Positions 33,566 to 43,800 of a stretch of DNA of 64,000 bases are shown one piece after another. The first letter of the stretch is position 1. The number at the start of each line of letters is the position of its first letter. The position numbers and the translations under genes are program-made. The notes beneath the pieces are model-generated. The model did not search any database. It had not been told where the DNA came from and saw only the letters and a program-made list of their open reading frames with translations. Origin of the DNA: Erysipelotrichaceae bacterium 66202529 (lineage in GTDB: Bacteria > Bacillota_I > Bacilli_A > Erysipelotrichales > Erysipelotrichaceae); assembly GCA_017161075.1 (NCBI GenBank), contig CP046174.1:1550001-1614000 (forward strand), in the 5' to 3' direction.

Positions 33566-34201
33566 ATGAAAAGAAAGAAAAGCATAGCCGGACGATTAGG
33601 CATGGCAGCTTTTGCGTTGACTCTGATAACGACATGCATTTCCGGTGGAACACTTGCGAAGTATGCCAGTGAGGTAACAGGTACAGGAACTGCGGTTACT
33701 GCTAAATGGGTATTCAAGGCAGGAAGTTCAGAAGGTGCAGAAACATTTACAACTTTTAAATTAGGTGAGACAACCAATACCGATACTATTGCAAAAGAAA
33801 AAATCGCACCAGGCAGTTCCGGTACTGTTCCACTTTACTATGATCTGAGTGGAACGGAAGTCAAGACGAATCTCAAAATTAGTATCAAGGTAGATGATGT
33901 TAGTAAACTACCAACGAATTTCAAAATCACATGTGATGGTGTAACTAAGGGAAAAACAGATTTCACAAACGATACTTATGTAGAGTTTATGACAAAAAAT
34001 ATCACTGTTGACTCAACAACAGGTGTTCTGACTGCAGCAGATGCAAAAGCACAAAAAGATATTACGTGGGCATGGGCATTTGAAACTGGTAGTGATGACT
34101 CGACAAAGAAAACTGGAAACACAAATGATACAACAGATGGTAAAGCTGCTGGTACAGTCAATTTTACAGTCAAGGTAGAAGCAACACAGTTAGCAAGCTG
34201 A
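33566..34201 (+). CDS. TasA/CalY-like secreted subunit 1 (probable fibre or matrix protein)
   Basis: A 211-residue protein. A basic N-terminus and hydrophobic segment ('LGMAAFALTLITTCISGGTLAKYASE') form the SipW-type signal; the 'T-x-A-K/R-Y' after the hydrophobic part is typical of SipW substrates. The mature part is a beta-rich domain ('VTGTGTAVTAKWVF ... KIAPGSSGTVPLYYDLSGTEVKTNLKISIKV') resembling camelysin/TasA, which assemble into biofilm fibres. Low aromatic and high Thr/Ser/Lys content fits a secreted structural protein. It has a strong AATGGAGGAAAG ribosome binding site and is followed by stable hairpins, both suggesting that it is the most abundant product of the operon. Confidence 0.8.
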   Translation: MKRKKSIAGRLGMAAFALTLITTCISGGTLAKYASEVTGTGTAVTAKWVFKAGSSEGAETFTTFKLGETTNTDTIAKEKIAPGSSGTVPLYYDLSGTEVKTNLKISIKVDDVSKLPTNFKITCDGVTKGKTDFTNDTYVEFMTKNITVDSTTGVLTAADAKAQKDITWAWAFETGSDDSTKKTGNTNDTTDGKAAGTVNFTVKVEATQLAS

Positions 34202-34245
34202 TTAAAACAGCATCTTATATCAAATCAAGGCACAAAAACTAAGGA

Positions 34246-34312
34246 GCAGTGTCCTGTGCCAGCACTGCCCTTTAGCAGAACCCACAGAATACTCTGTGAG
34301 CTTTGCTAAGGG
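34246..34312 (+). other. Two stable intercistronic hairpins without a T run
   Basis: GCAGTG (34246-34251) pairs with CACTGC (34263-34268). A longer stem, CCCTTTAGCA (34268-34277) with TGCTAAGGG (34304-34312), encloses CACAGA/TCTGTG (34283-34288, 34293-34298). Purine-rich sequence, not T, follows, so this is more likely an mRNA stabiliser, processing site or attenuator than a full terminator. Confidence 0.6.
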
Positions 34313-34333
34313 AAAAAGAACAGGAGAATGATT

Positions 34334-35992
34334 ATGGATGATAAATTGAAAGATCAAAGTACAACTGAACAGATCAATCAACAGGATGAAGGGAAAAAGC
34401 ATAAAAAACTGATTCTTTTATTACTGTTGCTTTTACTTTTTTCCAGTGTCGGTGTCAGTCTCATGCTGAATCATCATACAGAGGAGCTTCCTGTTGTCGA
34501 TACCATAACGATCGATCCTGTCGAGAAGCGTAATATACACGTATCAGGTCAGGTTATGTATTCTGATGGAAGGGTCTATCAGAACGGTCGTGTGCAGCTG
34601 CATTCCGAAGTGAAGGAAACAAAGACAGATGAGAATGGATGGTTTCTGTTCAAAGACGTCGCTCCTGCAGAACATACGCTATCGGTACTTGATAAGGATG
34701 ATAATGTCATAGCAAAAGCACTTATATCTGTGGAACAGAAACAGAAGGGACAGAATTTCAATATCACAAAGAACAAGGACGGGGAATATGTTGTCCATTT
34801 ATCAACGGCGATTCGCTATCTTGAACTGAAAGTTGAGGTTGATGGAGATAAGCTTCTGCTGATACCGGAAAGCAGCTATGCAGTCACAGATAAAGGAAAT
34901 GTCTTCACACAGGATGGACAGCTAAAAGTCGATGATGGACAGATCGTGTTGCCATCAGGAACCGTTGTTCTGGAAAACAATAATATCGTGCATTATCCAT
35001 ACATGGTGAAGCCGGACAATACAATTATCAGCATTCCTGAAGATGGCATCAAACTGGAAGATGGAACAGTGATACAGGGGGACGGAACGATCGTATTCCC
35101 TAAGGATGATGTAGAAATCAACGATGAAAGAGATGAAGTTACGAATAACGAAGATGGAACTATAAATGAGATACCAAAGGATAAGCCGTCAAATGTGAAG
35201 CCGGATGGTGATGTAGAGCCAATCGCGCCTAGTGAACCGGACACACCAACCGATCCCGATAAACCAGTTGATCCAGACAAGCCAGTCGATCCGGATACTC
35301 CGGTTGATCCAGATAAGCCAACAGATCCAGATACGCCAGTAGACCCAGACAAGCCAGTCGATCCAGATACTCCGGTTGACCCTGATAAGCCTACTGATCC
35401 AGACAAACCAACAGATCCAGATACTCCGTTTGATCCAGATAAGCCTACGGATCCGGACACGCCAGTAGACCCCGATAATCCACTTTCTCCTCCAGAGGGT
35501 TATACCGTGAGAGGGAACAATAAGGCAGGCTGGACAAGTCCATGGAATGTGACAACACCGTTAACAGCACTAGACCTTTTTGATACAGGAAAGATAAACA
35601 GTGAGAATGTGCCTGTCATACAGCCGGGATCAGAAGGCAGCTACATCTTCTGTCTGGAGAACAATCGTTCAACCAATCTCTCGGTAAAGATCTATCTTGA
35701 GAAGGTATCAAAGGTAGAATTCCCACTGGAATACAGACTGTCTGAAATTCAGAGCATCGACAGTGTAGTAGATGATGATGTGAAATGGCAGAGTCTAAAG
35801 GATGGAGAGCTGACGCTTTCTGCGGATGGGACCATTGGTCATAAGAGTATAGATAATCAAAAGCTATACCGTCTGGAATGGAAATGGCCATTCGATAAAA
35901 CAAATAGTAAAGATACAGAACTTGGAAAGAATCAGTCAAAGTTTGAAATCAAGCTAGGTGTCCGTGTAGAAGAACTGGTAAAAGAGAAATGA
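34334..35992 (+). CDS. Membrane-anchored surface protein with proline/aspartate repeats and TasA-like C-terminal domain
   Basis: A 552-residue protein. A cytoplasmic N-terminus precedes one Leu-rich membrane anchor ('LILLLLLLLLFSSVGVSLML', about 26-46). Next come a carboxypeptidase-regulatory/SpaA-like beta-sandwich ('VSGQVMYSDGRVYQNGRVQLHSE'), a region of 'G-T-V/I-x-G-D-G-T-I' hairpin repeats, a D-P-D-K-P/V-D-P-D-T-P linker (about 300-385) and a C-terminal domain ('NVPVIQPGSEGSYIFCLENNRSTNLSVKIYLEKV') resembling the TasA-like subunits. It looks like an anchor or base that holds the fibre subunit away from the membrane across the wall. ATG 34334 lies 7 nt after AGGAG; the ATG 6 nt upstream is too close. 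The stop overlaps the next gene (ATGA). Confidence 0.75.
   Translation: MDDKLKDQSTTEQINQQDEGKKHKKLILLLLLLLLFSSVGVSLMLNHHTEELPVVDTITIDPVEKRNIHVSGQVMYSDGRVYQNGRVQLHSEVKETKTDENGWFLFKDVAPAEHTLSVLDKDDNVIAKALISVEQKQKGQNFNITKNKDGEYVVHLSTAIRYLELKVEVDGDKLLLIPESSYAVTDKGNVFTQDGQLKVDDGQIVLPSGTVVLENNNIVHYPYMVKPDNTIISIPEDGIKLEDGTVIQGDGTIVFPKDDVEINDERDEVTNNEDGTINEIPKDKPSNVKPDGDVEPIAPSEPDTPTDPDKPVDPDKPVDPDTPVDPDKPTDPDTPVDPDKPVDPDTPVDPDKPTDPDKPTDPDTPFDPDKPTDPDTPVDPDNPLSPPEGYTVRGNNKAGWTSPWNVTTPLTALDLFDTGKINSENVPVIQPGSEGSYIFCLENNRSTNLSVKIYLEKVSKVEFPLEYRLSEIQSIDSVVDDDVKWQSLKDGELTLSADGTIGHKSIDNQKLYRLEWKWPFDKTNSKDTELGKNQSKFEIKLGVRVEELVKEK
35236..35484 (+). repeat. Tandem 12/24-nt repeats coding the DPDKPV/T-DPDTP linker
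   Basis: About twenty near-identical codons blocks encode (V/T)DPD(K/T)P units. Codon choice varies among units, so the array is older than its latest expansion, but unit-length slippage would remain in frame because units are multiples of 12 nt. Confidence 0.85.
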
Positions 35993-36495
35993 GAAACATA
36001 ATCACAAAAGCTGGAACATTGGTGCTTGGCATTCTCGTATGTCTGCTGATCATTATACTTGGCATTCAGGCATACAACAAACTCATTGTTCATGATGAAA
36101 CTGCCAGCATTCTGGGCTATAATTACAAGACAGTTCTGACAGGTTCCATGGAACCTGCAATACCAGTTGGCAGCATCGTCATTACAAAAGAACAGAGCAG
36201 TTATGAAATGGAAGATATTATATCCTTTCAGGAAGAAGGAGCCATCATTACACATAGAATCATCAGCATAGACAGGGAACGATACATAACAAAAGGTGAC
36301 GCCAATAATGTGGCAGATACAGAGGAAGTCCAGCAGAAACAGATATTAGGGAAAGTAATTCTGACGATACCGCTGCTTGGCTATCTGGTCATGTGGCTGA
36401 TGTCACCATTCGGAATCATCAGTTTATTTATCATCATAGGAATCTGGTATATAGCGACAGGAAGAAACAGAGGTGCAGGAAATGAAAAGGAATAG
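35989..36495 (+). CDS. SipW-type signal peptidase I, second copy
   Basis: A 168-residue membrane peptidase. An N-terminal membrane segment (about 8-28) is followed by the catalytic Ser S53 in 'LTGSMEPAIPVGSIV', H89 in 'IITHRIISID' and 'YITKGDANNVAD', with C-terminal membrane segments ('IPLLGYLVMWLMSPFGIISLFIII'). This is again the Ser-His type characteristic of SipW. It is more compact than the first copy and lacks the coiled-coil tail. It overlaps the anchor-protein gene by 4 nt and the next TasA-like gene by 14 nt, so it is probably dedicated to these neighbours. Confidence 0.9.
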   Translation: MRNIITKAGTLVLGILVCLLIIILGIQAYNKLIVHDETASILGYNYKTVLTGSMEPAIPVGSIVITKEQSSYEMEDIISFQEEGAIITHRIISIDRERYITKGDANNVADTEEVQQKQILGKVILTIPLLGYLVMWLMSPFGIISLFIIIGIWYIATGRNRGAGNEKE

Positions 36496-37009
36496 AACAA
36501 CATTAAAGAAAACAGCAATCGGGTTAGTATTCATACTGCTGGTTATGGGTGCTGTGACACTTGCACGCTACACTTCTTCCGTACAGGGACAGGGTACTGC
36601 AACGACTGCAAGATTTGTAAATGAATCTACGTTTCAAATCGACAATGTGGAAATGCCGAAACAACCCGGAACTTATACTGAAATGACATTCGATGTTGCC
36701 AATTATGATACGAATGGAACGGCCGAAGTCAAAATGACCTATACCTTTCTTGCTGAAACTGCAGGAAATATACCATTGAAATTTACTTTTACTCCTGTTA
36801 GTTCAAATCCTACAGGAGATACAACAAATATGATCAGTCAAACAGTAGAAGCAAATACTGAAACGAATTTAGGAACGCTCAATTTAAACAAGATGCAACA
36901 TTCTTATAAAGTCAAAATAGAATGGCCATCATCGGAAAATACATCAGAGCTCAGCACTGAAATAGACTATGTCAGAATCAGAATAAAGACGAAACAAGCA
37001 AATAGTTAA
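36482..37009 (+). CDS. TasA/CalY-like secreted subunit 2
   Basis: A 175-residue protein with a SipW-type signal ('LKKTAIGLVFILLVMGAVTLARYTSSVQGQGTATTARF'). The segment after the hydrophobic core closely parallels that of subunit 1 ('TLAKYASEVTGTGTAVTAKW'). The mature part is beta-rich ('YTEMTFDVANYDTNGTAEVKMTYTFLAETAGNIPLKFTF'), as in TasA-like subunits. ATG 36482 lies inside the end of the second peptidase gene, 5 nt after AGAGGTG, so translation is coupled. It is probably a minor fibre subunit or tip/adaptor. Confidence 0.75.
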   Translation: MKRNRTTLKKTAIGLVFILLVMGAVTLARYTSSVQGQGTATTARFVNESTFQIDNVEMPKQPGTYTEMTFDVANYDTNGTAEVKMTYTFLAETAGNIPLKFTFTPVSSNPTGDTTNMISQTVEANTETNLGTLNLNKMQHSYKVKIEWPSSENTSELSTEIDYVRIRIKTKQANS

Positions 37010-37024
37010 GAAAGGGGTACGTGT

Positions 37025-37855
37025 ATGAAAGAGATAAAAATAGGTAACAAGCGAACAAAGCTTCTCTTAAAAATATTATCCCTTTGTGTTATCGTGACAA
37101 TCATTTTAGGTGGTGTTTCATTCGCAATGTTCATTGGTGAAAATATGTCAGATAAACATATTGTCAAGCCGGAAGGTTTCTATTTTGCATCTGATTCTTT
37201 GCAAGAAGGAACAGCAATGAAGCATGAAATGAATAATTGGAATACAAGTAAAGATTATACAGTTATCCTTGATATTAGAAATTGGCAGGATAGTCTAAGA
37301 TCTTCAAGCATTGATATAGATTATACGTTATCAGTTGATGATGCAAGTTTACAAATACAGGTTAATGATACGACTATCAATAATGGTGATACACTGCATT
37401 TGAGTTCCTCAAGTGAAACTACAGATAAAGTTATCATTACAGTACCTAGTGGACATAAACCTGCAAATAATAAATTCAAAGTAACTGCAGTTGCGAAACC
37501 AAGCACGGCAGGAACTGGTTTCACTCAGACGATGTATGGAGAGTTTTCCCTAAATGAGAAAACGACGACCTTTGATGCTGAATTAGAAAAGCATAATAAT
37601 TACATTGATATACGTATTGGTGTTGCAGGAGAAACCGACGTAGAAATTGCATGGCCTTCATGGGTAACAATTGATACGACAGATCAGCTTCTTTCAAATG
37701 TAACAGGCAAGAGTACAACATTTCATTTAGCGCAGGATTCCAGTCATATTGTCCGATTCTTTGTGACTGATACGATAAATGAAAGTGAGTATTTTACAGT
37801 TACAGCAAACGGAAGAACTGCAAACATAGATGTCAAAGGAAAGATTTCCAATTAG
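37025..37855 (+). CDS. Secreted beta-rich protein with SipW-type signal, subunit 3
   Basis: A 276-residue protein. The N-terminus 'LLLKILSLCVIVTIILGGVSFAMFIGENMSDKHIVKPEGFYF' is a signal or anchor with the 'G-G-V-S-F-A-M-F' arrangement seen in SipW substrates. The rest is Thr/Ser/Asn-rich and predicted beta ('IDIDYTLSVDDASLQIQVNDTTINNGDTLHLSSSSETTDKVIITVPSGHKPANNKFKVTAVA'), with a second half ('TFDAELEKHNNYIDIRIGVAGETDVEIAWPSW'). I do not recognise a named family. Position between a TasA-like subunit and the giant repeat protein suggests it links the two. AGAAAGGGG ribosome binding site. Confidence 0.65.
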   Translation: MKEIKIGNKRTKLLLKILSLCVIVTIILGGVSFAMFIGENMSDKHIVKPEGFYFASDSLQEGTAMKHEMNNWNTSKDYTVILDIRNWQDSLRSSSIDIDYTLSVDDASLQIQVNDTTINNGDTLHLSSSSETTDKVIITVPSGHKPANNKFKVTAVAKPSTAGTGFTQTMYGEFSLNEKTTTFDAELEKHNNYIDIRIGVAGETDVEIAWPSWVTIDTTDQLLSNVTGKSTTFHLAQDSSHIVRFFVTDTINESEYFTVTANGRTANIDVKGKISN

Positions 37856-37872
37856 GTAAGGGAGGACAGAAT

Positions 37873-40800
37873 ATGAATAAAAAGAATAATCATAACAAAA
37901 ACTTAAAGCTTCTTATTGCTTCCCTTTTCCTTGTGGGAAGTTTGATTGGATTACTGTTAAATGATGATGAACATGTATATGCTTTTCATGATGAAGAAAT
38001 TATCGCTACGATACCAGTAGGTGTTAACAATGATAATGTAAAAGCAATACTGACAAAGGATGGAACACTAACTTTAAGCGGTGAGGGGGAAATCAAGGAT
38101 TTTACTGCTGATACAACTCCATTAAAAGAGTATCGCAATCAAATCAGCGAAATTGTTATAGAAGATGGCATCACATCTATAGGGGATTATCTTTTTTATA
38201 ATTGTAAGGGATTGAATGATGCTTTAGAAATACCGGCAACAGTTGTACATATTGGAGATGGAGCATTCTATGGCAGCGATGAAAAGAATGCACCTCATTT
38301 CATGAAAATTATAAATCATTTTAAAACAGCAGATATTACTGTAGCAGTTGAAAAAGAAGTACCTTCAACTGAGGAGGAGCAAACTGAAAAGCAGGAACCT
38401 GTGAATAGTGAATCAAATGATCCGATGTCAAATAATACTACTCCAGTTGATGATAATGAAGCTGATATTAAGGAACCTACATCAATTAAGACGGAAACTG
38501 TCATAGAGATTAAAACGATTACAGAACAGCAGATGGGAACACATGTATTCTACGCTACTGTTCATGGTGGTTATCAATGTGAAGATAATAACGCATCATT
38601 TGTTAATGCTATGAATGAGGCAGAGTATCAGAAAGCAGATAGATTCGTTACAGCAAAGCTAGATAATGTTTTGACAAGAAATCTTCCGGTTTTTAAAGGA
38701 TCTATCTTTGTGCCTGAACAACCAGAAATAGGACTTACGAATCCAAGCATGGATGATGCACTTCATGAATCAATATTTACCGGATGGACATATCAGGGAA
38801 AAGAAATCAACGTAGATGATCAGATGGCAATTGATGAAACAGTTGATACTCTTTCTCTGACTTCACGATGGGAAACGAAAGCAACACTTGAGCCTGAAAT
38901 CAGGCAATCGGTGAAAGATAAAAAAACGACCTATTCTATCTTCAATAAGATAACTGATACTGAAATTGCTGATATACAGGGATATGTCATGTCCTATCAG
39001 TGGCAGATCAAGACCTTAGATAGTGATTGGAAAGATATAGAAGGAGAAACAAAATCTACACTCATTAGAGAATCAAATGAAAATGATCATACTTCTATGT
39101 TCAGAGCAATATTATCTGTGTCAAAGCAAAGTAAAGCAAGAACTGCTGCAACTCCTACAACCTTTACTACAAATGAAGTAACTGGAATTGATGCAGAAAA
39201 GCCAATAACGATAACATATGATGCAAATGGTGGAGTTGGAGAAGCTCCGGTTAATACAAGCATTAGTATATCTACACCTTATAAACCAGAAGAAAGTACA
39301 TTGACACCACCTAACAATCAAGTATTTATAGGATGGAAAGTAACCTTGAATAATATAGTGGTCACGAAGAATAATGGAACAATAGTAAACACAGATGATA
39401 TTATACAGACTTCAGATGTTTTATCTCTATCATTAAATGGTGCAGATCATGGCAATATAATTTTTACTGCACAGTGGAGTAATGGAACAGTCATTTATTT
39501 TAATCCCAATATATCAGCAAGTGGAGATGGTATGACGCCAGATACTGCTGTGAAAACCCTTAATGAAGCATATGGGAAACTGCCGTCTGATGGCACAATC
39601 AACACTAATAAAATTGTACTGCTAGGCTCTTATAGGTTTACTTCAACAGTTACTTTACCAGCAAAAAAAGTAACAATTACTGCTAATTCCTATGATCAGA
39701 CCACATCTCCAATTCTGTATATGGATAATACTAATGTTATGATTACTTTAGGAGATGATACAAAATTTGAGAATATAAAAATTGGTGCACCAACATTCTG
39801 GAGCGGAAATGCTGAAAGACCAGAGGGAATATATGCAGATTTTCATACATTGATAATGGGAGATCACATCGTTAATACTTCTGGAACATTACAGGTTTTT
39901 GGTGGTAGTAGAACAAGTGGTAAAAATGGACATTCGGACATTCGAATATTCAGTGGATCATATCGTTACATTAATGGTGCAGGTTATAATACAAGTTCAA
40001 GTGGGAATACAAATATATTGTTATATGGCGGAGGTGGTGCTGTTTATGGAGGTATACATACAGGTGGTGTATTAACCGGTAGTACGAATATAATTGCATA
40101 TGGTGGTGGCTTTAGTATTTTTGGTGGTAATCGATACGGTCAGGTCACTGGCGATACACATATCAAAATATATGGAGGAGGTCACAGTGTTTATGGTGCT
40201 TCTCACGCAGGAACAGGTTATGTGAAAAACGTTAATATAGAAGTTTATGATCCTTATGGGACTACGAAACTAGGAGAATTTTGTGGAGGCATATATGACG
40301 GTAATTCAACATCCAATAGGTATCCTGTACAAGAAAAAATCAATATTTCTATTCATGGTGGAACTTTTGGTGCAATTTATGGTGGAGGTCTAAATGATTG
40401 GGCTGAAGGTAGCGGACCAACTGTTAAATCTGGTGTAAATCTTTTAATTGAGAATGCTGAAGTTAATAATGATGTTTATTTAGGAGGAAAATATGGAGCA
40501 GTAAATGGAAGTTCAACATTAACGATAAGAAATTCTAACATACATGGTAGTGTTTATGGTGGTGGTTTAGGTGGTAAAAATAATAAAGGAAGTACTATAT
40601 CAAGTAATATTTATGGGAATGCTACAATAAATATTGATGAAAATACGATAATTGATAATAATGTTTATGGTGGTGGTAATAACAGATCAAATATCAATAG
40701 CACGGCATTTGTTTACTTTTATGGAACAGCAAAGAATGTATATGGTTCAGGGAAAGGAAGCCTTACTTCGGTTTCACAAAGTAATATTAATATAGGTGAT

Positions 40801-43800
40801 AATGCTGTTATTAAAGAAAATGTTTATGGTGGTGGAGATGAGGGAACAACAACTGCTTCTACGCTTAATATATTAGGAGGAGTAATTGGAACAGAAGAAA
40901 ATAGTGGGAATATTTTTGGTGGAGGTAATAATGTTGGTGTTAATACTAGTATTGTCTCATTAAAGAATACACCAACAATTACTGGCAACATTTATGGTGG
41001 TTCAAATGCATCTGGAACTACAACAACATCAACAGTTAATATTTCAGGTAGCGTGGCTAATAGTGTTTATGCAGGAGGTAAGGGAGAAAATACTACTGTT
41101 ACAAATGCAACATTAAATGTTGAAAGTGGTGCAAATATTGCTGGAAATGCATTCGGTGGTTCAGAAAAAGGTACTGTTACAAATTCCACTGTTAATTTGA
41201 ATGGTGGATATGTAAAGAATGCTTTTGGTGGATCTGATCAAGCAAGTATCACTGGCGATGTTAAGATCACTTCTTTGGCTGGGTCAAGTGCCGGGAATAT
41301 TTATGCCGGATGTAATTCATCAGGTAGTGTTAGTTCTCCTATATTAAATCTAGCGGGCAAAGCCGATAATGTGTTTGGTGGTGGAAATGCTACTGATAAG
41401 ACACAGGCTGATGTTACTGGAGTATCAACGATAACAGTTACTTCTGATAATGCAAATAAAATCAGTAATGTGTATGGTGGCGCAAATTCTTCCGGTCTTG
41501 TAAAAGCTCCAGTTATCAATATCAAAGGGTATGCTGGTAATGTCTATGGCGGAGGATATGGAGCAGATACAACTACAGAGTCTCCTTCTATAACTACTCA
41601 AAATGCTACTGTTGATAATGCTTACGGTGGAGGTAATAAAGGCCTTGTTGCCAATACAAATGTACTCATTAGTTCGGATTCAAATATAAAAAATGCTTTT
41701 GCCGGCGGAAATGAAGCCGGTGTTGATGGAACAGTTAAGATTCAGGTAATTTCTACAGCTACTATTCAAAATATGTATGGTGGTTCCAATAATAATGGAA
41801 CTGTGAAAAATCCACAGATACAGGTAGACGGTTCTGAAGGATCAATTCCTAAAGTAACCAATGTCTATGGTGGTGGATATGGTCAATCTACAGTAACGGA
41901 AAGTCCTGTGATCAAGATTGATGGCTATACGACAATAGAGAATGTCTATGGCGGTGGAAATCTTGGTCAAACTTCAAATGCAAGCATTACAGTTGGTAAT
42001 ACAAATAATGGCACTGATACAGGGACGATTGATAAGGTCTTTGCAGGAGGAGATCAGGCTGGTATCACCGGAAAGAGTAATGTAGTTATCAATCCATCTA
42101 TGAAGGTCACAAGTCTTTATGGTGGTTCTAATAATTCAGGTGATGTAGAAGATGTTGATCTAACGATCAACGGTACAGTAGGAACAGTGTACGGTGGTGG
42201 TCTTGGTAATGGTACGAAAACATATACTCCTGTTATTATCGTTAATAATGGTGCTAAGATAACCAATCTTTATGGTGGAGGAGATGAAGGAAGAACTTTT
42301 ACATCATCTCATATCACATTGAAGGAAGGCTCTGTCGTTAATGAAAATGTCTATGGAGCAGGAAATCAGGTAGGTATCGAAGATAAACAGAATGCAGGGA
42401 TTGGAAATGCTCCAGAAAGTGATAGCTATATTACATTAGAAAAAAATGCAACTGTACAGGGAAATATTTACGGAGGTAGTAATCAAAGAGGAACCGTAAA
42501 AGGAGTTTCAAACCTAACCATAAATGGAATAGTAACAGGAAATGTATTTGGTGGTGGAAAAGGTGTCAATACACAGGTATTCAATACAAAAATCAATATG
42601 AGTGCTACTGCTACTGCGAAAAATGTCTATGGTGGTTCTGAAGAAGGTAGTATCGAGGATTCAACGTTGATCGAGATACAAGGTAGTAAGATTTCTGAAA
42701 GTGTCTACGGTGCTGGTTTCGGTGCTACATCGAATGTTAAGAAAGATGTCTATATCGTTATTGCAGATGCATCTATCAGTGGCAATGTCTTTGGTGGAGG
42801 AAGCCAAGGTACGGTTGGAGGAGATACACATGTAGATATTATCAGTGGAACAATAGGAACTGCTTCAAATAAAGATACAGGAAATGTCTTCGGTGGTTCG
42901 GATAGTGCAATCGTGTCAGGGAATACCAAAGTGCATGTAGGTAAATTTGCAGCAGATGGAAATACAGTAGGTATCACTCCAACAAGCAAAGAAATCACGA
43001 TTATGCAGTCAATCTTTGGAGGTGGGAATAAAGCAGCTTCGGGAACTTCCTTTGATGCTTCTAACCCATATGTATTGGGCGATGCAGAAGTGAATGTAGA
43101 TGCATATACTTACACAACATTCAAAGTTGGAGAAAGTTTGTTTGGAGATGGAAACAAATGTGTCGTATCAGGAAATCGTACTTTTATTCTTAAAAATTAT
43201 GACGCAGCACTCTTGTCTATTCAGCGGGCAGATACGCTAACGATTGAAAAAAGTAAGATAGAGATTAGCGGAACTACAGATAGTGCAAACTTGATTGCGA
43301 CTTCTCAATATTCATTGAATAGGATTGGAAATCTGATATTAAAAGATGGAAGTGAAGTCAAACTGCAAACACCTGCGAACCTATTATTAGGTATTGAGAG
43401 TCAAGATGCTGCTGGTAATGTAACTACAGCATCCAATGCATTAGGAATTAACAATACGATCTATATGCAGCAGGGAGAAGCACTGGAATTGCGTACCAAT
43501 GAGGACGTATCTCGTCCGGGCTATGGTGATGTCAAAGGCTTTACCTTATTAGGACGTTATGATAAAGATGGTAATAATCTTGAAAAAGGTATCTATATTC
43601 TAGGTGGTATGGGTTCAGATGATGACAGCGGATTCTATTATGCCAATGCTACAGATACAGATCAAGGCATTACATATCATGAAAAAATAACACCAACTCA
43701 TGATAAAGAAGGAACAGTATGGAGAAACTGGAAAGTTGCAAATGCGGTACTCAATAGACAGGAAACTCTGACCATGTCAGATAAGCCTACTGGAGGAAAA

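Noticed and set aside
34993..35460. 155-codon minus-strand Gly/Ser-repeat frame
   Set aside because: It is the mirror image of the DPDKP repeat DNA in the anchor protein; repeats keep several frames open.
40020..43050. DNA repeats within the giant gene considered as a CRISPR-like or mobile repeat array
   Set aside because: The repetition is at protein level (Tyr-Gly-Gly turns) with variable DNA and spacing, no constant repeat-spacer structure and an unbroken reading frame.
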